NCBI RefSeq assembly: GCF_010728325.1
Contig: NZ_AP022570.1
Location: forward strand, 1,674,001-1,738,000
Source: Mycolicibacterium poriferae
Lineage (GTDB): Bacteria > Actinomycetota > Actinomycetes > Mycobacteriales > Mycobacteriaceae
Direction of reading: 5' to 3'
DNA: 64,000 bases
Both the position numbers and the translations under genes were made by a program. Of this stretch, positions 17,178 to 25,699 are shown piece by piece (within the stretch, counting starts at the first letter, position 1; each line of letters begins with the position of its first letter). The notes under the pieces are model-generated. The model saw nothing but the letters and a program-made list of their open reading frames with translations. It made no database searches and had not been told where the DNA came from.

Positions 17178-17595
17178 GCGTCCGGTCCCGCGCCCTCAGG
17201 GTGACTACGTGCCGGCGGTGCTGCACGGCGGTGTCGTCTACACCGCCGGCATGACGCCGCGACGCGACGGCGTGCTCGCGTTCACCGGTGTGGTGGGGGA
17301 CGGGCTCGACCCGGATCAGGGGCGGTTCGCGGCCGGGTTGGCGGCAGGCAACGCACTGGTCGCTGCTCGGTCGGCGATACCCAGCGGGGCCGCACTTCGG
17401 TGTCTGAAGATGACGGTGTTCATCGCGTGCACAGCGGAATTCACTGCTCTGTCGGCAGTGGCCGACGGGGCATCCGCGGTGCTGGTCGACGAACTCGGCG
17501 AGGTCGGTCGCCCTGCCCGTAGCGCAATCGGGGTGTGCGCACTGCCCTCCGGCGCGCCCGTCGAGGTCGAACTCGTCTGCGCTGTGGTCAGCTGA
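17167..17595 (+). CDS. RidA/YjgF-family protein
   Basis: A 142-residue protein of the RidA family, whose members hydrolyse reactive enamines and imines. GGVVYTAGMTPRRDG, LRCLKMTVFIACTAEF and ARSAIGVCALPSGAPVEVEL are characteristic, and the Arg in the last stretch is the expected substrate-carboxylate contact. The start is GTG 17167, eleven bases inside the GGT-family gene. In a pathway with an oxygenase and amide hydrolases, it would deaminate an enamine/imine intermediate. Some catabolic RidA proteins, such as 2-aminomuconate deaminase, do exactly this. Confidence 0.88.
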   Translation: MSTERPVPRPQGDYVPAVLHGGVVYTAGMTPRRDGVLAFTGVVGDGLDPDQGRFAAGLAAGNALVAARSAIPSGAALRCLKMTVFIACTAEFTALSAVADGASAVLVDELGEVGRPARSAIGVCALPSGAPVEVELVCAVVS

Positions 17596-17772
17596 GACTC
17601 CTCTAGCAGAAGCGGTTGGCCTCGATGCGATTTCCGCAGAATCGGTGCACGATGCACAGGACACGGCGGAGAGGTCGAGCAGGATGACCTTTGCGGGTGA
17701 ACAACGGTCGTCATAGGTTCATCGAATCCATTGTTGCCTGAAGCCAATCGGATCGGTGACAGCGCCAAGTGA

Positions 17773-18774
17773 TCCGCCCACGGTGTCACCACACCGCCCA
17801 CCCGCAATCCGTGGGATCTGGAGAGGATCCCAGGGGGATCGAGCGGTGGATCTGCGGCCGCGGTGGCCTCCGGACAATGCCTGGCGGCGTTGGGCAGCGA
17901 CACCGGCGGTTCGATCCGGGTGCCGTCGGCGTTATGCGGGGTGTCGGGTCTACGGCCGGGCCGCGACGACATCCCCGTCGACGGGGTCGCGGCGTTCTCG
18001 CCGCGGCTGGACACCTGCGGACCGATCGGGCGCGACGCTCGCGACCTCGCTGTGCTCCGCGCCGTCCTCAGCGGACGACGAGGCACGGTGCCGTCTGACG
18101 TCGGCGGGCTGACCGCCGGAATCGTCGGTGCGCAGACAGGTGAGCTGGGGGACGGAGTCGGCGAGGCCGTCGCCGCCGTCGCCGACGTGATGGCCGAAGC
18201 GGGTGTGCAGGCGCGGCCGGTCTCGGTTCCGCCGTTCGAAGCGTGGAGCGCGCCGCGCGCACAGTACGTGCTGACCGACTTTCTCGACGTCCACCGGGAC
18301 GCCGACTTCTACCCTCAGCGGACGGATCGCTACACCGCTGAGGTGGCCGGGTACCTGCGGCACGCCGAGACCATCCCGGCAGCGGCGCGGACCGCGGCCA
18401 TCGCTGCACTCGACGAGCTCGCGCGGTGTCTGGCGGCTTCCTGCGCCACCGTCGACGTGGTGGTCTTGCCGACCACCCCGGTGACCGCGCCTCTCGTGCG
18501 GGACTGTGCCTACGACCCCGACCAGGCGGGACGGGCGGCGGTGATCGGCACCCTGATGAGGTTGTGTGGCCCGTTCAGCTGGTGTGGCTGGGCGGCAGTG
18601 TCGGTGCCCTGCGGGTTCGATGCCGGCGGGATGCCGATCGGGGTGCAGATCGCCGGTCGGAGCGCGTCCACGGTGCTCGCGGTAGCCGCTGCCTACCAGG
18701 ACCGCACCAGCCACCACCTGCGCGAACCGATGCTGATACCGTCGCGCCGTCGCGAGGCCCCCGCCGTCGGCTGA
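17773..18774 (+). pseudogene. decayed amidase-signature enzyme
   Basis: The C-terminal two-thirds of an amidase-signature hydrolase is intact: GGSSGGSAA, then GSDTGGSIRVPSALCGVSGL holding the nucleophile Ser, and a full C-terminal half. The N-terminal region with the catalytic Lys is missing. In the same frame, residues SAHGVTTPPTRNPWDLERIP, typical of the family, are preceded at 17770-17772 by a TGA stop. The only start codon nearby, GTG at 17863, lies after the cis-Ser. A protein started there could not have the Ser-Ser-Lys triad. Between the ridA stop and 17770 no usable coding sequence for the missing third is seen, so a deletion plus a stop is the simplest reading. Confidence 0.8.
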
Positions 18775-18838
18775 CGGCACGCCGTCCCGCCCGGCTTGCG
18801 AGGCTGAGTCTCGGTCTGAGCCGGGAAAGACCGGCGAT

Positions 18839-18867
18839 TTGGAGCATTCCCCGAGCTCACCTAGTAT
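18839..18867 (+). promoter_or_regulatory. promoter of the spc ribosomal-protein operon
   Basis: TTGGAG (18839-18844) and TAGTAT (18862-18867) are separated by exactly 17 bases, a good SigA-type promoter. Transcription would start near 18875, giving a leader of about 135 bases before rplN. The operon thus has its own promoter, fitting its separation from the upstream ribosomal genes by accessory DNA. Confidence 0.6.
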
Positions 18868-18902
18868 ATGGGGGTTGCCTCGGGCAGACCTCGGTTCTCT
18901 TC

Positions 18903-18935
18903 ATGGGAGAAAACCCTGCGTGCCTCTTGGGGTGA
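18903..18935 (+). other. possible 10-residue leader peptide before rplN
   Basis: ATG GGA GAA AAC CCT GCG TGC CTC TTG GGG TGA reads as MGENPACLLG and lies in the leader between the spc promoter and rplN. No convincing ribosome binding site precedes it. Such a frame can occur by chance; it is listed only because it sits in the long leader. Confidence 0.2.
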
Positions 18936-19010
18936 CGTGAATTAGTGACAAGACCGCGCACGTCAGGTCGGTATCTGCCGTGCACACAGTAACCAGGTCG
19001 AGGAGATCCA

Positions 19011-19379
19011 GTGATTCAGCAGGAATCGCGGCTGAAGGTCGCCGACAACACGGGCGCCAAGGAGATCTTGTGCATCCGCGTGCTCGGCGGCTCGTCGCGG
19101 CGCTACGCCGGCATCGGTGATGTCATCGTGGCGACGGTCAAGGACGCCATCCCCGGCGGCAACGTCAAGCGCGGCGACGTCGTCAAGGCCGTCGTGGTGC
19201 GCACCGTCAAGGAGCGCCGCCGCGCCGACGGCAGCTACATCAAGTTCGACGAGAACGCCGCCGTCATCATCAAGCCCGACAACGACCCGCGCGGCACCCG
19301 CATCTTCGGGCCCGTCGGTCGCGAACTGCGCGAAAAGCGCTTCATGAAGATCGTCTCGCTCGCCCCGGAGGTGTTGTAG
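19011..19379 (+). CDS. rplN: 50S ribosomal protein L14
   Basis: Full-length uL14 of 122 residues, binding 23S rRNA on the 50S subunit interface. [20 protein letters not shown] at the N-terminus and [20 protein letters not shown] near the C-terminus are strongly conserved. The start is GTG, preceded by GAGGAG at about 19000. It is the first gene of the spc operon, which here starts with rplN because the S10 genes are not adjacent. Confidence 0.98.
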   Translation: MIQQESRLKVADNTGAKEILCIRVLGGSSRRYAGIGDVIVATVKDAIPGGNVKRGDVVKAVVVRTVKERRRADGSYIKFDENAAVIIKPDNDPRGTRIFGPVGRELREKRFMKIVSLAPEVL

Positions 19380-19697
19380 ATGAAGGTCCGCAAGGGCGAC
19401 ACGGTGCTCGTCATCTCCGGCAAGGACAAGGGCGCCAAGGGCAAGGTTCTGGTGGCCTACCCCGACCGCGAGAAGGTTCTGGTCGAGGGCGTCAACCGGA
19501 TCAAGAAGCACACCCCCGAGTCGCGTACCGAACGTGGCGCCTCCTCCGGCGGCATCGTCACCCAGGAGGCACCGATCGCGGTGTCCAACGTGATGCTGCT
19601 CGATTCCGACGGCAAGCCGACGCGCGTCGGCTACCGCGTCGACGACGAGACCGGCAAGAAGGTCCGCATCGCCAAGACCAACGGCAAGGACATCTGA
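19380..19697 (+). CDS. rplX: 50S ribosomal protein L24
   Basis: uL24 of 105 residues, an assembly-initiator protein of the 50S subunit. The KOW motif is visible in [20 protein letters not shown] (3-22), followed by [12 protein letters not shown] and the C-terminal IAKTNGKDI. The ATG follows the rplN stop with no gap (TAGATG), indicating translational coupling. Confidence 0.98.
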   Translation: MKVRKGDTVLVISGKDKGAKGKVLVAYPDREKVLVEGVNRIKKHTPESRTERGASSGGIVTQEAPIAVSNVMLLDSDGKPTRVGYRVDDETGKKVRIAKTNGKDI

Positions 19698-19698
19698 C

Positions 19699-20265
19699 AT
19701 GACCACCACAGAAACCAAGGCCCTGCCGCGCCTCAAGCAGCGCTACCGCGAAGAGATCCGCGACTCCTTGCAGAAGGAGTTCGGCTACGCCAACGTGATG
19801 CAGATTCCCGGCATCACCAAGGTGGTCGTCAACATGGGCGTCGGTGACGCCGCCCGCGACGCCAAGCTGATCAACGGCGCGGTCAACGATCTCGCGCTGA
19901 TCACCGGCCAGAAGCCGGAGATCCGCCGGGCCCGCAAGTCGATCGCTCAGTTCAAGCTGCGTGAGGGGATGCCGATCGGCGCCCGCGTCACGCTGCGTGG
20001 CGACCGGATGTGGGAGTTCCTGGACCGCCTGATCTCGATCTCGCTGCCGCGTATCCGCGACTTCCGCGGCTTGAGCGCCAAGCAGTTCGACGGCACCGGC
20101 AACTACACCTTCGGGCTGACCGAGCAGTCGGTGTTCCACGAGATCGACGTGGACTCGATCGACCGGCCCCGCGGCATGGACATCACCGTCGTCACCTCGG
20201 CGACGAACGACGACGAGGGGCGTGCGCTGCTGCGGGCGCTCGGCTTCCCGTTCAAGGAGAACTGA
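19699..20265 (+). CDS. rplE: 50S ribosomal protein L5
   Basis: uL5 of 188 residues, binding 5S rRNA in the central protuberance. Conserved segments are [45 protein letters not shown] and the C-terminal [18 protein letters not shown]. Length is normal and the gene starts one base after the rplX stop. Confidence 0.98.
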   Translation: MTTTETKALPRLKQRYREEIRDSLQKEFGYANVMQIPGITKVVVNMGVGDAARDAKLINGAVNDLALITGQKPEIRRARKSIAQFKLREGMPIGARVTLRGDRMWEFLDRLISISLPRIRDFRGLSAKQFDGTGNYTFGLTEQSVFHEIDVDSIDRPRGMDITVVTSATNDDEGRALLRALGFPFKEN

Positions 20266-20269
20266 GCAC

Positions 20270-20455
20270 ATGGCAAAGAAGGCTCTGGTCAACAAGGCCA
20301 ACAAGAAGCCGAAGTTCAAGGTGCGGGCGTACACGCGCTGCAACAAGTGCGGTCGTCCGCACGCGGTGTACCGCAAGTTCGGCCTGTGCCGAATCTGCCT
20401 CCGCGACATGGCGCATGCGGGCGAACTGCCCGGCGTGGCGAAGTCCAGCTGGTAA
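20270..20455 (+). CDS. rpsN: 30S ribosomal protein S14, zinc-binding type
   Basis: uS14 type Z of 61 residues. Four cysteines form the zinc site: CNKC (24-27) and CRIC (40-43). It is the zinc-requiring form normally encoded in the mycobacterial spc operon; a cysteine-free paralog usually lies elsewhere and replaces it under zinc starvation. The gene starts four bases after rplE. Confidence 0.98.
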   Translation: MAKKALVNKANKKPKFKVRAYTRCNKCGRPHAVYRKFGLCRICLRDMAHAGELPGVAKSSW

Positions 20456-20552
20456 CGACAGCCGGCACTACCCAAGACCACTTACCGACAACAGGTTGCG
20501 GTAGGCCTCCGGATCACGGAGGAACCACCGCGAGAAAGGTGAACCGGCTGTC

Positions 20553-20951
20553 ATGACCATGACGGATCCGATCGCAGACTTCTTGACACGTCTGCGCAAC
20601 GCCAACTCGGCGTACCACGACGAAGTGACCTTGCCGCACAGCAAGATCAAGGCCAACATCGCCGAAATCCTCAAGAGCGAGGGCTACATCAGCGACTACC
20701 ACACCGAGGACGCCCGCGTGGGCAAGGCGCTGGTGGTGCAGCTGAAGTACGGCCCCAGCCGGGAACGCAGCATCGCGGGCCTGCGCCGGGTCAGCAAGCC
20801 CGGCCTTCGGGTGTACGCCAAGTCCACCAACCTGCCCCGCGTGCTCGGCGGGCTCGGGGTGGCCATCATTTCCACGTCGTCCGGTCTGAGGACCGACCGC
20901 CAGGCCGCCCGCGAGGGCGTCGGCGGCGAAGTCCTCGCCTACGTGTGGTGA
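20553..20951 (+). CDS. rpsH: 30S ribosomal protein S8
   Basis: uS8 of 132 residues, binding helix 21 of 16S r[21 protein letters not shown] at the N-terminus and [20 protein letters not shown] near the C-terminus are conserved. A 97-base gap separates it from rpsN, longer than other gaps of the operon; it contains a GGAGGAAC-type ribosome-binding stretch near 20518 but no clear terminator. Confidence 0.98.
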   Translation: MTMTDPIADFLTRLRNANSAYHDEVTLPHSKIKANIAEILKSEGYISDYHTEDARVGKALVVQLKYGPSRERSIAGLRRVSKPGLRVYAKSTNLPRVLGGLGVAIISTSSGLRTDRQAAREGVGGEVLAYVW

Positions 20952-20965
20952 GGGGTAGATAGAAC

Positions 20966-21505
20966 ATGTCTCGCATTGGAAAGAATCCGGTTCCGGTTCC
21001 GGCCGGGGTGGACGTGACGATCGACGGCCAGAACGTGGCGGTCAAGGGCCCCAAGGGCACCCTGACGCTCGACGTCGCCGAGCCCATCGTGGTCGCGCGT
21101 GACGACGACGGCGCGATCGTGGTCACCCGACCCAACGACGAGCGCCGTAACCGTTCGCTGCACGGCCTGTCGCGCACGCTGATCGCCAACCTGGTGACGG
21201 GTGTGACGCAGGGCTACACCACGAAGATGGAGATCTTCGGCGTCGGCTACCGCGTGGTGGCCAAGGGCAGCGACCTCGAGTTCGCGCTGGGCTACAGCCA
21301 TCCGGTGCTGATCACCGCTCCGGAGGGCGTGACGTTCGCGGTCGAGACGCCCACCAAGTTCTCGATCTCCGGCATCGACAAGCAGAAGGTCGGCCAGATC
21401 GCGGCGAACATCCGCCGCCTGCGCAAGAGCGATCCCTACAAGGGCAAGGGAATCCGCTACGAGGGCGAGCAGATCCGTCGCAAGGTCGGAAAGACGGGTA
21501 AGTAA
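20966..21505 (+). CDS. rplF: 50S ribosomal protein L6
   Basis: uL6 of 179 residues, located near the factor-binding site of the 50S subunit. [20 protein letters not shown] at the start, [10 protein letters not shown], and the C-terminal [20 protein letters not shown] are all typical. It follows rpsH by 14 bases. Confidence 0.98.
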   Translation: MSRIGKNPVPVPAGVDVTIDGQNVAVKGPKGTLTLDVAEPIVVARDDDGAIVVTRPNDERRNRSLHGLSRTLIANLVTGVTQGYTTKMEIFGVGYRVVAKGSDLEFALGYSHPVLITAPEGVTFAVETPTKFSISGIDKQKVGQIAANIRRLRKSDPYKGKGIRYEGEQIRRKVGKTGK

Positions 21506-21508
21506 GCA

Positions 21509-21922
21509 ATGGCTACCAAAACGAAAGACACCGCAGCAGCCGGCCATCAGCCGGTGGGCAAGAACATCTCCGAGACGCGCCGCGTCTCCCGCCTGCGCCG
21601 TCACGCGCGGCTGCGCAAGAAGATCGCCGGCACCGCCGAGCGGCCGCGTCTGGTCGTGCACCGGTCGTCACGGCACATCCATGTGCAGCTCGTCGACGAC
21701 CTGGCGGGGGCGACGCTCGCGGCGGCCTCGTCGATCGAGGCCGACGTGCGCGCCCTCGACGGCGACAAGAAGGCCCAGAGCACGCGGGTCGGTCAGCTGA
21801 TCGCCGAGCGGGCCAAGACCGCCGGCATCGACGAGGTCGTGTTCGACCGCGGCGGGTACACCTACGGCGGACGGATCGCGGCGCTGGCCGACGCCGCCCG
21901 CGAAGGTGGGCTGAAGTTCTGA
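21509..21922 (+). CDS. rplR: 50S ribosomal protein L18
   Basis: uL18 of 137 residues, a 5S rRNA-binding protein. The conserved core is [36 protein letters not shown] and the C-terminal [20 protein letters not shown]. The first 22 residues ([20 protein letters not shown]) form a basic extension typical of mycobacteria. Gap to rplF is three bases. Confidence 0.98.
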   Translation: MATKTKDTAAAGHQPVGKNISETRRVSRLRRHARLRKKIAGTAERPRLVVHRSSRHIHVQLVDDLAGATLAAASSIEADVRALDGDKKAQSTRVGQLIAERAKTAGIDEVVFDRGGYTYGGRIAALADAAREGGLKF

Positions 21923-21962
21923 TGAACAACACTGACCTGACAAAGACTGGAAGGATTGCATG

Positions 21963-22646
21963 ATGGCCGAGCAGGCTGCAGGAGCCGGCGGGCCCTCGAG
22001 CGACAACCGCGACAGCAGGGGTGGCCGGGACGACCGTGGCGGTCGTGGACGCCGCGACGATCGGGGCGGCCGCGGTGGCCGCGACGACCGCGGTGACAAG
22101 AGCAACTACCTCGAGCGCGTGGTCACGATCAACCGCGTCTCCAAGGTCGTCAAGGGCGGTCGGCGGTTCAGCTTCACCGCGCTGGTGATCGTCGGTGACG
22201 GCAAGGGCATGGTCGGGGTCGGTTACGGCAAGGCCAAAGAGGTTCCGGCCGCGATCGCCAAGGGCGTCGAGGAAGCACGCAAGAACTTCTTCCGGGTGCC
22301 GCTGATCGGTGGCACCGTCACCCACCCCGTGCAGGGTGAGGCGGCGGCCGGTGTCGTCATGCTGCGTCCGGCCAGCCCCGGTACCGGTGTCATCGCCGGC
22401 GGCGCATGCCGCGCGGTGCTGGAATGTGCCGGCGTCCACGACGTGCTGGCCAAGTCGCTGGGCAGCGACAACGCGATCAACGTGGTGCACGCGACCGTCG
22501 CCGCGCTGAAGTTGTTGCAGCGCCCCGAAGAGGTCGCGGCTCGCCGTGGCCTGCCCATCGAAGATGTGGCGCCCGCTGGCATGCTCAAGGCCCGGCGTGA
22601 AGCCGAGGCCGTCGCTGCCAGCGCCGCACGTGAGGGAACGGCGTAA
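21963..22646 (+). CDS. rpsE: 30S ribosomal protein S5
   Basis: uS5 of 227 residues, needed for decoding accuracy. The core matches well ([55 protein letters not shown]). The N-terminal 45 residues form an unusual Arg/Gly/Asp-rich tail with repeated [12 protein letters not shown] units, an extension seen in mycobacterial S5 but variable in repeat number. ATG 21963 is chosen over the adjacent ATG 21960 by similarity to MAEQ starts in related species. Confidence 0.97.
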   Translation: MAEQAAGAGGPSSDNRDSRGGRDDRGGRGRRDDRGGRGGRDDRGDKSNYLERVVTINRVSKVVKGGRRFSFTALVIVGDGKGMVGVGYGKAKEVPAAIAKGVEEARKNFFRVPLIGGTVTHPVQGEAAAGVVMLRPASPGTGVIAGGACRAVLECAGVHDVLAKSLGSDNAINVVHATVAALKLLQRPEEVAARRGLPIEDVAPAGMLKARREAEAVAASAAREGTA

Positions 22647-22651
22647 CAACC

Positions 22652-22831
22652 ATGGCAGAGCTCAAAATCACCCAGGTGCGCAGCACCATCGGTGCGCGCT
22701 GGAAGCAGCGGGAGACCCTGCGGACCCTCGGGCTGCGCAAGATCCGCCAGTCCGTGGTCCGTGAGGACAATCCGCAGACCCGCGGGCTGATCAAGACGGT
22801 CCACCATCTCGTAACAGTTGAGGAGGTCTAG
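22652..22831 (+). CDS. rpmD: 50S ribosomal protein L30
   Basis: uL30 of 59 residues, read as [20 protein letters not shown] at the start and [10 protein letters not shown] at the end. The ATG lies five bases after the rpsE stop and the gene sits between rpsE and rplO, the canonical place. [19 protein letters not shown] is the conserved middle part. Confidence 0.97.
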   Translation: MAELKITQVRSTIGARWKQRETLRTLGLRKIRQSVVREDNPQTRGLIKTVHHLVTVEEV

Positions 22832-22836
22832 GGCAG

Positions 22837-23283
22837 ATGAGCGAGATCATCAAGCTGCACGACCTTCGCCCCGCGCCGGGCGAGAAGACGCCCAAGACCC
22901 GCGTCGGCCGCGGTGAAGGCTCCAAGGGTAAGACCGCAGGCCGCGGCACCAAGGGCACCAAGGCCCGCAAGAACGTCCCCGTGATGTTCGAGGGTGGTCA
23001 GATGCCGATCCACATGCGTCTGCCCAAGCTCAAGGGCTTCAAGAACCGGTTCCGTACCGAGTACGAGGTCGTCAACGTCGGCGACATCAACCGGCTGTTC
23101 CCGCAGGGCGGCGACATCGGTGTCGACGAGTTGGTCGCCGCCGGCGCGGCGCGCAAGAACACGTTGGTCAAGGTGCTCGGCGACGGCAAGCTGACCGTCA
23201 AGGTCAACGTCACCGCGCACAAGTTCAGCGGCAGCGCCCGCGAGGCCATCACCGCTGCCGGTGGGACCGCCACCGAGCTGTGA
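22837..23283 (+). CDS. rplO: 50S ribosomal protein L15
   Basis: uL15 of 148 residues, a late-assembly protein of the 50S subunit. [20 protein letters not shown], the Gly/Lys-rich loop [18 protein letters not shown] and [20 protein letters not shown] are conserved. It is the last gene of the operon; a strong hairpin follows 26 bases after its stop. secY, which follows rplO in many bacteria, is here 7 kb downstream, as in M. tuberculosis. Confidence 0.98.
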   Translation: MSEIIKLHDLRPAPGEKTPKTRVGRGEGSKGKTAGRGTKGTKARKNVPVMFEGGQMPIHMRLPKLKGFKNRFRTEYEVVNVGDINRLFPQGGDIGVDELVAAGAARKNTLVKVLGDGKLTVKVNVTAHKFSGSAREAITAAGGTATEL

Positions 23284-23308
23284 TCGACCGCACCTGACGT
23301 ACCAGCAG

Positions 23309-23345
23309 AACCCCCGCCCCGCCCGCCGGAGCGGGGGTTCTCTGT
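23309..23345 (+). terminator. terminator of the spc operon
   Basis: AACCCCCGC (23309-23317) pairs perfectly with GCGGGGGTT (23331-23339), forming a 9-bp stem around a 13-base GC-rich loop. A weak T-containing tail (CTCTGTT) follows. Position right after rplO fits an intrinsic terminator for the ribosomal operon. Confidence 0.8.
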
Positions 23346-23359
23346 TCCGGCGCCACGTA

Positions 23360-23764
23360 ATGCCGGAGCCGGGTCCGGCGATTACACTTTCGAACGCCGA
23401 GCAACGAGGAGCAGTCATCATTCACACCACACGCAGGATCGCCGCCGCGTTGGTCGTGGCCGGATTCGCCTTGGGCAGCGCCGCCACCGCCCACGCGCAG
23501 ACCGATGACGAGCGGTTCGTCAACGCCGTCGACACTCTCGGCATCGAGACCGCCGCGACCCCGGAAGAGCTGCCCGCGGTCGGGCACCACGTCTGTGACA
23601 TGCTCACCGCCGGGCTGGTGGGCAATCCCAACCCGGTGCCCGCCGTCCGTGGGGTGGTGACGACGCTGGCCGGCAACGGCATGAGCAAGGAGCAGGCCGT
23701 CGGTCTGATGCGGGCGTCCTCGGCGGTCTACTGCCCGCAGTTCGCCCGGTTCATGGGCCGCTAA
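23360..23764 (+). CDS. secreted DUF732 protein
   Basis: A small exported mycobacterial protein of the DUF732 family, function unknown. The signal peptide is TTRRIAAALVVAGFALGSAA with cleavage near AHA-Q. The mature part has the family cysteines (VCDMLTAG and YCPQFARF). The only in-frame ATG is at 23360, but a good -10 element, TACACT at 23383-23388, lies after it, and AGGAG at 23407-23411 precedes the in-frame codons ATC 23417 and ATT 23420, next to the signal peptide. The true start is therefore probably a rare ATC or ATT codon, giving about 115 residues. Confidence 0.75.
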   Translation: MPEPGPAITLSNAEQRGAVIIHTTRRIAAALVVAGFALGSAATAHAQTDDERFVNAVDTLGIETAATPEELPAVGHHVCDMLTAGLVGNPNPVPAVRGVVTTLAGNGMSKEQAVGLMRASSAVYCPQFARFMGR

Positions 23765-23796
23765 CACCTGTCCCCGGCGTCGGTAGGCTCGATGCC

Positions 23797-25596
23797 ATGT
23801 TCTCTCTTCTGTCCGGCGTGCCCGGCGTAGACGAAGTCCGCGCGTTCGTGCGCAAGGTCGACACCGCCCGACACCAGGGCGTCGCCAACGGGTGCATCCT
23901 GGAGCTGGATCTGCAGAACGCGCCACCGGAGAGCGCCGGGTTCGATCCGGTCGCCGTGCTGTCCGGCATCGTCGGCTCGGGCCGCCCGATGCTGCTGCGC
24001 GATGTGGTGGCCGCCCTGCACCGTGCCGCCGAGGATCCCCGCGTCGCCGGTCTGATCGCGCGGGTGCAGATCGACGCCGCCCCACCCGGACCCGTGCAGG
24101 AACTGCGAGAGGCGATCGCGGCGTTCACCGCTGCCAAGCCGTCCCTGGCGTGGGCCGAGACCTACCCCGGAACGCTGTCCTACTACCTGGCCTCGGCATT
24201 CGGCGAGGTGTGGATGCAGCCGTCGGGCACCGTCGGGCTGATCGGCTTCGCCACCAACGCGCTGTTCCTGCGGGACGCGCTCGACAAGGCCGGCGTGGAG
24301 GCGCAGTTCGTGGCACGCGGTGAGTACAAATCCGCCGCGAACCTGTTCACCCAGGACGGTTACACCGAGGCCCACCGCGAGGCCGATACCGCCCTGGTCG
24401 AGAGCCTGCGCACCCAGGTGTGGGACGCGGTCGCGTCGTCGCGCGGCATCGAGCGTGCCGAACTCGATGCGCTGGCCGACCGGGCCCCGCTGCTGCGCAA
24501 CGACGCCGTGTCCGCGAACCTGGTGGACCGGATCGGGTTCCGCGACGAGGCATACGCACGGATCGCTGAAATGACCGGCGCCGAAGGCATCTCGCCCGGG
24601 CAGGGCGATGCCGACGCCGACGACGCTCCGCCGCGGTTGTACCTGGCTCGGTACGCGCGCACCGACCGTCCGGGAATGCCTGCTCCGAGCCTGCCTGGCC
24701 GCAAGTCGGCCCGGAAGGTGGCGGTCGTCAATCTCGCCGGCCCCATCGTCAGCGGCCGGGGTGGCCGCCAGGTCTCACCGCTGGGCAGTTCCGCGGCCGG
24801 GGGTGACACCATCGCCGCGGCCCTGCGGCAGGCTGCCGCCGACGACGAGGTGGCGGCCATCGTGCTGCGCGTCGACAGCCCGGGCGGGTCGGTGACCGGG
24901 TCGGAGACGATCTGGCGGGAAGTGGTGCGGGCCCGCGAGAGCGGTACCCCCGTGGTGGCCTCGATGGGAGCGGTCGCCGCATCGGGGGGCTACTACGTCT
25001 CCATGGCCGCCGACAAGATCGTCGCCAACGCCGGGACCATCACCGGATCCATCGGCGTGGTGACCGGCAAGCTCGTGGCGCGCGATCTCAAGGAGAAGCT
25101 GGGTGTCGGGTCGGACAGCGTGCGTACCAACGCCAATGCCGACGCCTGGTCCGTCAACGCCCCGTTCACCGAGGAGCAGCGCGCGCAGGTCGAGGCCGAG
25201 GCCGATCTGTTCTACCAGGACTTCGTCCGTCGCGTCGCCGACGGCCGCGCCATGACTGTCGAGCAGGTCGAGCAGGTGGCCCGCGGGCGGGTGTGGACCG
25301 GTGCCGACGCGCTGGAGCGCGGACTGGTCGACGAACTCGGTGGGCTGCGGACCGCCATCCGCCGGGCCAAGGCACTGGCCGGAATCGACGAGGACACCAA
25401 AGTCGAGATCGAGAATCTGCCCGGCACATCGCTGCGGGACATGTTGCGGCCCAAGCCCTCCTCGCAACCGGCCGCGGCCTCGCTGTCGACGGCGGTCGGC
25501 TCGGTGGTGATGCGCACAGTCGGTGAGGCATTGGATCAGACGCAGCGCTCCCTGTCCGGCGCCAACGTGCTGTGGTTGGGCGACAACCGCTTCTAG
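23797..25596 (+). CDS. sppA: signal peptide peptidase SppA (protease IV)
   Basis: A 599-residue S49 serine peptidase with tandem domains that degrades signal peptides or other membrane-embedded peptides. The catalytic Lys is Lys178 in RGEYKSAANLF, and the nucleophile is Ser396 in AVAASGGYYVSMAADKI. The C-terminal ends in VLWLGDNRF. No clear N-terminal membrane anchor is visible, unlike E. coli SppA, so membrane association may be peripheral. The position corresponds to Rv0724 in M. tuberculosis. A T-tailed hairpin follows the gene. Confidence 0.92.
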   Translation: MFSLLSGVPGVDEVRAFVRKVDTARHQGVANGCILELDLQNAPPESAGFDPVAVLSGIVGSGRPMLLRDVVAALHRAAEDPRVAGLIARVQIDAAPPGPVQELREAIAAFTAAKPSLAWAETYPGTLSYYLASAFGEVWMQPSGTVGLIGFATNALFLRDALDKAGVEAQFVARGEYKSAANLFTQDGYTEAHREADTALVESLRTQVWDAVASSRGIERAELDALADRAPLLRNDAVSANLVDRIGFRDEAYARIAEMTGAEGISPGQGDADADDAPPRLYLARYARTDRPGMPAPSLPGRKSARKVAVVNLAGPIVSGRGGRQVSPLGSSAAGGDTIAAALRQAAADDEVAAIVLRVDSPGGSVTGSETIWREVVRARESGTPVVASMGAVAASGGYYVSMAADKIVANAGTITGSIGVVTGKLVARDLKEKLGVGSDSVRTNANADAWSVNAPFTEEQRAQVEAEADLFYQDFVRRVADGRAMTVEQVEQVARGRVWTGADALERGLVDELGGLRTAIRRAKALAGIDEDTKVEIENLPGTSLRDMLRPKPSSQPAAASLSTAVGSVVMRTVGEALDQTQRSLSGANVLWLGDNRF

Positions 25597-25630
25597 CGAC
25601 GGCTGTCTGGTAGCAGCGTTGTGTCGCTGG

Positions 25631-25672
25631 CGGTCGCCGGTCTGCGCAGTATGCCGGCGACCGTCTCTTTTT
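25631..25672 (+). terminator. intrinsic terminator after sppA
   Basis: CGGTCGCCGG (25631-25640) pairs perfectly with CCGGCGACCG (25654-25663), 10 bp around a 13-base loop, followed by TCTCTTTTT (25664-25672). It is the best classic intrinsic terminator in the window. It insulates the HNH gene that starts 28 bases later. Confidence 0.88.
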
Positions 25673-25699
25673 GTCGGTGGGTGCTGCTTTGATGGGGTC

